DNA of 7,642 bases, taken from assembly GCA_020430675.1 (NCBI GenBank), contig JAGQJJ010000165.1:1-7642 (forward strand), in the 5' to 3' direction. The notes below the pieces were generated by a model. That model worked only from the letters and a program-made list of their open reading frames with translations. It was not told the DNA's origin and searched no databases. The position numbers and the translations under genes were made by a program. Positions 1 to 7,642 of the stretch are shown here, one piece after another (positions within the stretch are counted from its first letter, which is position 1; every line of letters starts with the position of its first letter). This DNA comes from Myxococcales bacterium (GTDB lineage Bacteria > Myxococcota > Bradymonadia > UBA7976 > UBA1532).

Positions 1-23
1 CGTGCGTGATGGCCCATGCCCCT

Positions 24-830
24 TCAGCGATGGGCGTTGAAGCGACCATCCCGCACAAAGGAGTACAGCGCAAGGCGACCTTCGCGGGCGAGCGTATCGG
101 CCAGCGAGCTGGCGGCGCCGACGGCGATGACCGCGGCGATGCGGGCGACGAGGGCCTTCTGCACGATCTCGAAGCCGGCGCGGCAGCTCACGACGAGCAG
201 GTGGTCGGTCAGCGGGAATTGGTCCTGCCGCAAGCGGGCGCCGATGATCTTGTCGACGGCGTTGTGGCGGCCGATGTCTTCGGCGGCGGCGAGCAGATCG
301 CCGTTTTTTGTGAACAGCGCCGCACCGTGAAGGCCGCCGGTGGCGGCGAACCGCGGCTGCACGCGCCCCAGACGCTCGACGAGGGCGGCAATGCGCGCGG
401 CGGGCACCTCGGCGCGCTCGGCCAGGGGCGGCGCCGATTGGAAGACACGGTCGATGCTCGCTTTGCCGCAGAGCCCGCAGCTCGACGCGGCGTACAAGTC
501 GCGGCGGGCGCGCTCGAAGCGGTCGGCCGCGGCGCGCACGCCGGGCGCGAGGGTGGCGAGCACCACATTGCTGCGGTCGGGGCGCAGCGGGTCGGGGCAA
601 TGGGCGAGCGCCATGAGGTCGTCGAGGCCGTCGATCACGCCTTCGGTGGCCAGAAAGCCGGCGACCAGGTTGAGGTCTTCTTCCGGATCGGCGCCCGGCG
701 TGCGCATCAGCACCGCAAGCGGGCGGCCGTCGAGACGGATTTCGAGCGGCTCTTCAACGGCGAGCAGGTCTTCGGTGTCGACGCCGTCGCGCAGCAGCCG
801 CACCGGCGTGATGCCATCGCCGGGTTTCAT
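24..830 (-). CDS. fdhD: FdhD, sulfurtransferase for formate dehydrogenase maturation
   Basis: Starting at the ATG at 830 gives 268 aa, close to E. coli FdhD. Recognisable family blocks are PLEIRLDGRPLAVLMRTPG (28-46), EDLNLVAGFLATEGVI (51-66), SSCGLCGKASID (116-127), FAATGGLHGAALF (161-173), AEDIGRHNAVDKIIGARL (183-200) and SFVRDGRFN near the C-terminus. The CxxC pair (C118, C121) that carries persulfide is intact. FdhD takes sulfur from a cysteine desulfurase (IscS in E. coli) and passes it to the molybdenum or tungsten bis-MGD cofactor of formate dehydrogenases and related enzymes; it acts in the cytoplasm. The same frame stays open upstream to 1604, but that extension is Arg/Ala/Pro-rich shadow sequence of the TPR gene. 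The real start overlaps the TPR stop as ATGA. No formate dehydrogenase or cofactor gene is visible, though one could lie just downstream past position 1. Confidence 0.95.
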   Translation of the reverse strand: MKPGDGITPVRLLRDGVDTEDLLAVEEPLEIRLDGRPLAVLMRTPGADPEEDLNLVAGFLATEGVIDGLDDLMALAHCPDPLRPDRSNVVLATLAPGVRAAADRFERARRDLYAASSCGLCGKASIDRVFQSAPPLAERAEVPAARIAALVERLGRVQPRFAATGGLHGAALFTKNGDLLAAAEDIGRHNAVDKIIGARLRQDQFPLTDHLLVVSCRAGFEIVQKALVARIAAVIAVGAASSLADTLAREGRLALYSFVRDGRFNAHR

Positions 831-1780
831 GGCCGCGCCCCTTCGGCCAGCGCCACATCGAGGGCGGCCAGGCGGCGCGCGATGTACTCGGTGCGCTTCT
901 CGGGGTGATGGCGGGCGTAGAGCACGTACTCGGCGCGCGCCTCGGCCAGATGGCCGGCCTGCTCCAAGAGACGGCCCAGGTCGAGGTGCGCGCGCAGCAC
1001 CGGCGGGCGCCCGAGCAGGGCTTCGCGCAGATGCACGCGGGCCCGGGTCGGCTCGTTCTCGGCGAGCGCGCGACCGAGCGCGTAGTGGGCCGGGCCGTAA
1101 TCGGGCACTTGCTTGAGCACCGCGCGCAGGTCGGTCAGCGCCTCGGTCTGATGGTTGTCTTCGAGCAAGAGCAGCGCCCGCTGATAGCGCGCCTTGTGGT
1201 GGCGGCGGTCGCGCCGGCCGGCCTCGTCGAGCGCGCGCTCGGCCGCCTCGAAGTCCTTCCGCTCGAAGGCGCACACGCCCAGCGTGTACAGCGCCCGCAC
1301 GTCGCGCGGCCACTTCTGCACCACCCGCTCGAGCAGCGCCTGCGCGACGTCCAGGTGCCCCCGGTCGCGCTCGACGACGCCCAGGTTGAACAGCAGGCTC
1401 GGCTCTCCGGGCGCGGTGCGCAGGGCGACGCGATACTCGCGCGCCGCGGCGTCGAGGTGGCCCTCCTGGCGGAGCGTATAGCCGAGCGCAAAGCGGAAGG
1501 TCGGCTCGGCCGGCGAGAGCGCGACGGCGTGCGCAAAGCGGGCGCGGGCCTGGCGGCGCAGCTCGCGGCCCTGCGCGGCGCGGCCGGCGTAGAAGTGCAG
1601 CCACGGGTCGTCGGGGCGGCGGGCCAGGGCGCCGTGCAGGTAGAGCATCGCGCGCTCGGCCTCGCCGGCGGTGACCAGGGCCTGAGCGCGGCGGCGCGTG
1701 AGCCAGAGGCGGTCAGCAAAGAGGGGCTCGACGACGCCCAGCAGCGTCTCGACGATCCGTCCGGCGGCGCGGGCGCTCAT
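827..1780 (-). CDS. Tetratricopeptide repeat protein
   Basis: The protein is 317 aa and consists almost entirely of TPRs. About eight 34-residue helical hairpins can be followed from residue 25 to 293. The clearest are FRFALGYTLRQEGHLDAAAR (95-114), LLFNLGVVERDRGHLDVAQA (129-148) and LRAHLDLGRLLEQAGHLAEA (262-281), each showing the Gly-His/Asn-Leu-Asp/Ala-Ala turn and the small-residue packing pattern. There is no catalytic domain, signal peptide or membrane segment, so it is probably a cytoplasmic scaffold or adaptor. It is flanked by ATGA overlaps on both sides, with the TPR-fused glycosyltransferase upstream and fdhD downstream, so it is probably made with both. Partnership with the glycosyltransferase is an inference from order and shared repeat type. 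A specific function cannot be assigned: TPR families diverge quickly and matches would be non-specific. Confidence 0.9.
   Translation of the reverse strand: MSARAAGRIVETLLGVVEPLFADRLWLTRRRAQALVTAGEAERAMLYLHGALARRPDDPWLHFYAGRAAQGRELRRQARARFAHAVALSPAEPTFRFALGYTLRQEGHLDAAAREYRVALRTAPGEPSLLFNLGVVERDRGHLDVAQALLERVVQKWPRDVRALYTLGVCAFERKDFEAAERALDEAGRRDRRHHKARYQRALLLLEDNHQTEALTDLRAVLKQVPDYGPAHYALGRALAENEPTRARVHLREALLGRPPVLRAHLDLGRLLEQAGHLAEARAEYVLYARHHPEKRTEYIARRLAALDVALAEGARP
838..843 (-). promoter_or_regulatory. Shine-Dalgarno site for fdhD
   Basis: AAGGGG on the minus strand lies 7 bases before the ATG at 830, within the end of the TPR gene. Together with the ATGA overlap it supports the short FdhD start over the much longer open frame that continues upstream. 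Confidence 0.65.
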
Positions 1781-3279
1781 CGGTCGGCCTCCTCGGCGTT
1801 CAAGGTGGCGGCGCGGGCGAGCTGGGCCCGCGCGCCCTCGGCGTCACCCCGGGCGGCCAGCCGCGCGGCGAGCGCCATCGCGTGGCTCGGGTGCGGGCTG
1901 TCGAGCAGCGCACACAGGCGCAACCACTCGAAGAGGCCGTCTTCATCCCCGAGCGCCTCGGCCAGATCGACCGCGGCGCCGACAAGCGGGAGCTGGTGCA
2001 ACAGCGCGGGATGCCGGCGAAAAGCGGCGTGCAGGTCGGTATAGGCGGGCAGCAGGCCGGCGTGGTCGACCTCGGCCTGCAACCACGCGAGCAGGGCCGG
2101 CGTGGCGTCGGCAGGCGCGGCGGCCAGCACCGGTTCGAGGTGCGCGGCGGCGGCGGCGCGATCGCCGCGGGCCAACGCCAGGCCGCTCAGGTCGAGGCGG
2201 GTCGCGAGCTGCTCGGGCGCGGGCAGGCGATCGAGCACCGCGACGAAGCCGGCTTCGGCGCCAGCGGTGTCGCCCAGCGCAAGCCGCGCTTCGGCTTCGG
2301 CCAGCTCGGCGCGCCAAGCGGCGATCGCCGGGTCGCGGAACGCCGCGCCGGCGAGGCCGACGGGCTGACGCCGCGCTTTGGGCAGCAGCCGGAGCGCTTC
2401 GTCGGGCCGACCGGCTTCGAGCGCAGCGCGCGCGGCCACGTACCAGAGCTCGCCGTAGTCGGGGGTGCGTTCGGCGGCGGCCGCCGCGAAGGCCAACGCC
2501 TCGTCGGGGCGGCCCAGGCTGCGCAGACACTCGGCGACAAAAACCGCCGCGCCCAGCGCCAGATTGGCGGCGCTGCCCTCTTCGATCACCTGCCGAAAGC
2601 CGGCGAGCGCCGCTTCGTCTTCGCCCGCGGCGTAGTGCTCTTTGGCCAGGTAATAGACGAGCAGCGGGTCGCCGGGCCGCTCGGCCAGCTCGGCGTGCAG
2701 CAGGGCCCGGTTGCGCGCGCGTTTGCCGCGCGCGGCGGCCAACTCGGGGTCGTAACCCAGGTGCACGATGCGCAGGCGGTCGTCGAAGACCTGCCGCAAC
2801 CCGGGCACGTCGGGGCCGATGCGCTCGTGCACCCGGCCGCGGTAGCGCAGCTCGGGTCGATGCCGCCAAAGACGCGGCATATGATCGGCCCCCAGCGGGC
2901 GGCCCTCGGCGTCGACGTTCACGATCAGCGGCAGATAGACGGTGGGCGGTGCGTCCGCGGGCTCGGCGTCGATCAGCGCCCGCAAGATGGCCGGCGTCTC
3001 AGGCGCGAGGCGCTCATCGGCGTCGAGCACCAGCACGAAGTCGCCCGTCGCCGCGTCGAGCGAGGCGTTGCGCGCGTCAGCGAAGCTGCCCGTCCACGCA
3101 AAATGCCCCACCCGCGCGCCGTGGGCCTCGGCGATGGCCACGGTGGCGTCGCGGCTGCCGGTGTCGATGAGCACGATCTCATCGACCAGCCCGGCCGCGC
3201 TGCGCAGGCAGTCGGCCAGGAACGCCTCCTCATCTTTGACGATCAGGCAGAGCGACAACGTGCGTCGCGCGCCAGTCAC
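1777..3279 (-). CDS. Family 2 glycosyltransferase fused to TPR-like repeats
   Basis: The product is 500 aa. Residues 7 to about 175 form a GT-A glycosyltransferase domain: LSLCLIVKDEE (8-18), DEIVLIDTGSRDAT (33-46), FADARNASL (66-74), the DxD nucleotide-sugar/metal motif in VLVLDADE (82-89), and the later RLWRHRPELRYRGRVHE (136-152). This pattern resembles the 'SLCMIVKNEE' glycosyltransferases often joined to TPRs, including the SunS group. From about residue 205 to the end it is Ala/Leu-rich helical repeat sequence, for example YYLAKEHYAAGEDEAALAGF (209-228) and WYVAARAALEAGRPDEALRL (279-298), degenerate TPRs that probably bind a protein partner or acceptor. It could glycosylate a protein, a peptide or a cell-surface precursor; the substrate cannot be read from the sequence. 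There is no membrane segment. The start is a GTG overlapping the phosphatase stop (GTGA), with no strong ribosome site, so re-initiation after the phosphatase is likely. It ends in an ATGA overlap with the TPR gene. Confidence 0.9.
   Translation of the reverse strand: MTGARRTLSLCLIVKDEEAFLADCLRSAAGLVDEIVLIDTGSRDATVAIAEAHGARVGHFAWTGSFADARNASLDAATGDFVLVLDADERLAPETPAILRALIDAEPADAPPTVYLPLIVNVDAEGRPLGADHMPRLWRHRPELRYRGRVHERIGPDVPGLRQVFDDRLRIVHLGYDPELAAARGKRARNRALLHAELAERPGDPLLVYYLAKEHYAAGEDEAALAGFRQVIEEGSAANLALGAAVFVAECLRSLGRPDEALAFAAAAAERTPDYGELWYVAARAALEAGRPDEALRLLPKARRQPVGLAGAAFRDPAIAAWRAELAEAEARLALGDTAGAEAGFVAVLDRLPAPEQLATRLDLSGLALARGDRAAAAAHLEPVLAAAPADATPALLAWLQAEVDHAGLLPAYTDLHAAFRRHPALLHQLPLVGAAVDLAEALGDEDGLFEWLRLCALLDSPHPSHAMALAARLAARGDAEGARAQLARAATLNAEEADR
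1788..1794 (-). promoter_or_regulatory. Strong Shine-Dalgarno site for the TPR gene
   Basis: GAGGAGG on the minus strand lies 7 bases before the ATG at 1780, inside the 3' end of the glycosyltransferase gene. It is the best ribosome site in the window and fixes the start of the TPR gene, allowing independent initiation as well as coupling. Confidence 0.75.
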
Positions 3280-4127
3280 CGCTGGTGCTTGTCCCGCTGG
3301 CGCCCACGGCGGCCGGTGACGGCGACAAGCACGACGGTGCAGTTGTCTTCGCCGCCGCGGCTATTGGCCATGTCGATGAGCAGCCGCGGCGTCTCTCGGC
3401 GCGGCGTCTGCTCGACCACGTCGAGGATCTCATCGTCTTCGACGTGCCCGGTCAGCCCGTCCGAACAGAGGATGAAACGATCGCCCGGCTGCAGCGGCAC
3501 CGCGCCGGTATCGACCTTGACCTCGCGCTCGAAGCCGATGCTGCGGGTGATGATGTTGCGAATCACCGAGACCCGCGCCTGCTCGGGCGTGATCAGCCCA
3601 GCGGCGACCTGCTCCTGCACCAACGAGTGGTCTTCGGTGATCTGGTGCACGCCATGGTCGCGGATGAGGTAGGCCCGGCTGTCGCCGACATGCGCGAACC
3701 ACGCGATCGCGCCATAGGCCAGCATCACCGTGACGGTGCTGCCCATGCCGGTCAGCTCGGGGTTCTCGCGCGCGGTGTCGAACACCGTATTGCACGCCTC
3801 GCGCACCGCCTCTTGCAGCACCTGGGCGATGTTGACCCGCCCGCCCGTTCGCCGCCGCGCCGTCTCCGCCTCATGCAACCGCCGCGCGACGGCGCGCCCG
3901 ACGGTGTCGACGGTGAGCATGCTGGCGACCTGGCCGCCGGCGTGGCCGCCCATGCCATCAGCGACGATCCAGAGATGATTGCGGGGCAGCAGCAGGAAGG
4001 AGTCTTCGTTGACCTCGCGCCGTCGCCCGACGTCGGTGTCCCCGTGCGCGACGACGCGAAAATCCGGGATCGCCGTCTCGAAGCGCGGCAGGCGACCGCG
4101 CAGCTCGCGGCGATTGGTTTTGCTCAT
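3276..4127 (-). CDS. PP2C/Stp1-type serine/threonine protein phosphatase
   Basis: The protein is 283 aa, a single PP2C domain of the usual bacterial Stp1/PrpC size. All core motifs are intact in order: RRREVNEDS (35-43, with E41 and D42), VADGMGGHAGG (55-65, metal ligand D57), GMGSTVT (127-133), HVGDSRAYL (146-154), ILCSDGLT (219-226, D223) and GGEDNCTVV (258-266, D261). It should be an active Mg/Mn-dependent phosphatase removing phosphate from Ser/Thr of cytoplasmic proteins. There is no transmembrane or sensor domain. The ATG at 4127 (MSKTN) leaves a 20-residue leader before the domain. The frame stays open upstream to 4319, but that part is low-quality Gly/Arg-rich sequence running into spoVR. 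No good Shine-Dalgarno precedes the ATG, so the start is slightly uncertain. It follows the prkA cassette after 148 bases and overlaps the glycosyltransferase gene by GTGA. Its substrate is unknown; PrkA targets or an unseen Hanks-type kinase are both possible. Confidence 0.93.
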   Translation of the reverse strand: MSKTNRRELRGRLPRFETAIPDFRVVAHGDTDVGRRREVNEDSFLLLPRNHLWIVADGMGGHAGGQVASMLTVDTVGRAVARRLHEAETARRRTGGRVNIAQVLQEAVREACNTVFDTARENPELTGMGSTVTVMLAYGAIAWFAHVGDSRAYLIRDHGVHQITEDHSLVQEQVAAGLITPEQARVSVIRNIITRSIGFEREVKVDTGAVPLQPGDRFILCSDGLTGHVEDDEILDVVEQTPRRETPRLLIDMANSRGGEDNCTVVLVAVTGRRGRQRDKHQR

Positions 4128-4211
4128 CGAACCGACATTTCGTGACTCGTTGCGCAGGTCGTTCGGCGGCGCGCCCACACGCACCGGCGGGACCGGGCGA
4201 TCAATTCGCGG

Positions 4212-4240
4212 AGCATACCCCGCGCCCCCACCGTGCGCAA
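4212..4240 (-). promoter_or_regulatory. Candidate sigma70-like promoter for the PP2C-fdhD gene run
   Basis: Read on the minus strand, TTGCGC (complement of 4235-4240) is followed after exactly 17 bases by TATGCT (complement of 4212-4217). These match the TTGACA and TATAAT consensus at 3 and 4 of 6 positions. It lies in the only substantial gap of the window (4128-4275) and would give a leader of roughly 80 bases before the phosphatase ATG at 4127. The spacing and position are good but the hexamers are weak, so in such GC-rich DNA it could be chance. No operator palindrome or riboswitch fold was recognised in the gap. Confidence 0.35.
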
Positions 4241-4250
4241 TGTCACGGCA

Positions 4251-4269
4251 TGGCCTCCAGTGGCCTCCA
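4251..4269. repeat. Short 9-bp tandem direct repeat after the spoVR stop
   Basis: TGGCCTCCA occurs twice, at 4251-4259 and 4261-4269, one base apart and 6 bases past the spoVR stop. GGCC is self-complementary, so a tiny hairpin could form, but there is no T-run and it is not a convincing terminator. It may be a chance duplication or a binding site; nothing more can be said from one copy pair. Confidence 0.4.
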
Positions 4270-4275
4270 TGAGCA

Positions 4276-5804
4276 TCACCGCGTCCGGTCGTAAGCGCGG
4301 TCGCTCTGCTGCTTGCCATCGAACGAAAACAGCACGCCCTGCTCGCCCTTGCGGCTGGCGATATGCACCGGCCGCTTCCACAGCGCGTACAGGCTGCGCA
4401 GCGTGGCGTGGGCGTATTTCACGTCGAGATCGACCCCTTCGTGGCGGTGGCTGAGCAGCAGCTCGCTGCGCCCCTGGAAGTCGGCGTCTTCAACGTCGAT
4501 GATGGGCTGCCCCATATTCGTCAATTGAAACAGCAGCTTGCGCTTGATGTCCTCAAACTCGCGCGAGGCGATCTGCCACTGGTTGGCCCGCGGGTTATGG
4601 GCAAAAGTGAACATCTTCTGCCGCGCGCAGAACTCGGGCGTCAGGTACTCATCGAGGAAGGTCACGTCGTTGTGGTGCTTGCGCACCTCGAAGACCTTCT
4701 GCTTGCCCAGCCCGGTCGGCTTATGCCAGTTCAGCCGCGCTTCCAGGTCATCGCACTCGTCGTAGTCCTTGCCGAAGCGCCCGGTGTTCCAGCGGTCTTC
4801 GATGTCGCGGAACAGCTCGATGCCGATCTTGTAGGGGTTGATGCGCCCCGGGTGCATCACCGTGGCCCGGCTGTGGCGGTCGGCGTAGTCGATGACCTCG
4901 CTCGGGTCGAGCACCCCGCGTTTGGTCATGATGTGGGTGTGCCAATAGCTGGCCCAGCCCTCGTTCATGATCTTGGTCATGCCCTGCGGCGCGAAGTAAT
5001 AGGCCTCGTCGCGGATGATGCCGAGCACGTTGCGCTGCCATTTGGTCAGCGGCGCCTCCTGCATCAAGAACAGCAGTACATCGCGCTCGGGCGACTCGGG
5101 GAAGCGCTTCTGCTTCTCAAGCTCGGCCTGCTTCTTCTTGCGCTGCGCGTCGAGGTAGGCCTCGGGGTTGACAAACTCGTCCATGTACTCCTTGGCGCGC
5201 AGGCGGGGCAGGGCCTCGCCGTCGCCCACGAGCTCGTCGGGCAGGTCTTCCTTGCGGCGCTTCTCTTCGGCGCGCGGCCGCGGCACGTAGGGCCGGTGCG
5301 GGTCGATGAGGTTCTCCAGCGACAGACAGGTGTCGATGAACTCCTCGACCATGGTCACGCCGTACAGGTCTTGATAGCGGCGCACGCGGGTCGCGTGGTT
5401 GGCCATCGTGTCGACCATCTTCCGGTCGGTCTGCGTGAACCAGAAGTTGTTCTTGAAGAAGTCGGCGTGCCCGAAGACGTGGGCCATCACCAGCTTCTGG
5501 TCGACGGTGTCATTGCCTTCGAGAAGGTAGGCGTAACAAGGGTCGGTGTTGATGACCAGCTCGTAGATCTTCGACAGCCCGTAGGTATGCGACTTGGCGA
5601 GGTGCTCGTATTCCATGCCGAAGCGCCAGTGCGGGTAGCGCGTCGGGAAGCCGCCATAAGCGGCGATCTCGCTCATCTTCTCGTAGGTGATCACCTCGAA
5701 GACCACGTCGTGGAAGTCGAGCCCCTCGTCGCGGGCGATGGCTTCGATGCGGACGCGCCAGTCGAGCAGCTCGTCGGGCAGGGCGCGGACCTTGAGGTAG
5801 CGGA

Positions 5805-5808
<4 letters not shown>
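4276..5808 (-). CDS. spoVR: SpoVR family protein (YcgB-like)
   Basis: At 510 aa it matches the length of E. coli YcgB and is somewhat longer than Bacillus SpoVR. Family hallmarks are all present: [19 protein letters not shown] at 52-70, [15 protein letters not shown] at 107-121, [12 protein letters not shown] at 283-294, and [18 protein letters not shown] at 324-341. A charged Lys/Glu-rich stretch (about 178-238) looks like an exposed helical insert. In Bacillus, SpoVR is needed for normal spore cortex formation. Many non-sporulating bacteria keep it beside prkA and DUF444 genes as a stress or stationary-phase protein of unknown activity. Its ATG overlaps the DUF444 stop as ATGA, implying translational coupling and fixing the start; only a weak G-rich stretch precedes it. 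The conserved His pairs (H110/H114 and H290/H292, with E283) suggest a metal site, which is inference. No signal peptide is visible, so it is probably cytoplasmic. Confidence 0.96.
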
Positions 5809-6920
<1,112 letters not shown>

Positions 6921-6948
6921 TTGTGGCCTTTGCCGTCGAATCGCGGCC

Positions 6949-7642
<694 letters not shown>

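Noticed and set aside
1..17. Possible start of another minus-strand gene (ATG at 17, reading MGHHA) just after the fdhD stop
   Set aside because: Only five codons are visible. An AGGGG lies just one base from the ATG, too close for a normal ribosome site, so it cannot be supported, although a downstream operon gene is likely.
831..1604. Long N-terminal extension of the FdhD frame (total 526 aa)
   Set aside because: It is Arg/Ala/Pro-rich shadow sequence lying over the TPR gene. The 268-aa start at 830 has a Shine-Dalgarno site, an ATGA overlap and the correct family length.
1882..3672. 596-aa plus-strand open frame opposite the glycosyltransferase and phosphatase
   Set aside because: It spans two clear genes and their junction, is Gly/Arg/Gln-rich and has no domain; the absence of stops is explained by base composition.
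4251..4269. Rho-independent terminator after spoVR
   Set aside because: Only a 4-bp GGCC stem is possible and no T-run follows on the minus strand.
4128..4319. N-terminal extension of the phosphatase to 347 aa
   Set aside because: The added 64 residues are Gly/Arg-rich, run into the spoVR 3' end and contain no PP2C motif. It would also cover the promoter candidate.

Overview
This window is one strand-uniform, very GC-rich block. All seven recognisable genes lie on the minus strand, so transcription runs from the right edge to the left edge. Intergenic DNA is almost absent: apart from one 148-base gap, genes are separated by 28 bases or overlap by 4. Codon third positions look strongly G/C-biased, which also explains the many long antisense reading frames. 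The combination of a complete prkA/DUF444/spoVR stress cassette, a TPR-glycosyltransferase fusion, a PP2C Ser/Thr phosphatase and FdhD, all at high GC, fits a large-genome proteobacterium of the delta/Myxococcota-like kind. That placement is inference; no rRNA or other strict marker is present. GC content was judged by eye, not calculated.

Right part (about 4276-7642): the C-terminal third of the serine kinase PrkA (start outside the window), then a DUF444/YeaH-YhbH von Willebrand A protein, then SpoVR (YcgB-like). This is the conserved prkA-yeaH-spoVR set known from sporulation in Bacillus and from stationary-phase/starvation responses in enterobacteria. DUF444 and SpoVR overlap by ATGA, so they are probably translationally coupled.

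Middle (4128-4275): the only real intergenic gap. It carries a weak sigma70-like promoter candidate reading leftward and a 9-bp direct repeat next to the spoVR stop. No terminator is visible, so read-through from the prkA cassette is possible.

Left part (24-4127): a second, very tight run of four genes: PP2C phosphatase, family 2 glycosyltransferase fused to TPR-like repeats, a stand-alone TPR protein, and FdhD. All three junctions are 4-base start/stop overlaps (GTGA, ATGA, ATGA), strongly suggesting one translationally coupled operon.

Taken together, the window puts a stress-type serine kinase (PrkA) a few kb upstream of a PP2C phosphatase that could oppose it or another Ser/Thr kinase. 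It also couples that phosphatase to a TPR glycosyltransferase, a TPR scaffold and a sulfur-transfer maturation factor for formate dehydrogenase. Each family is known. The least expected part is the four-gene PP2C-GT2/TPR-TPR-FdhD coupling. I see no mobile element, CRISPR array, RNA gene or obviously novel defence system.
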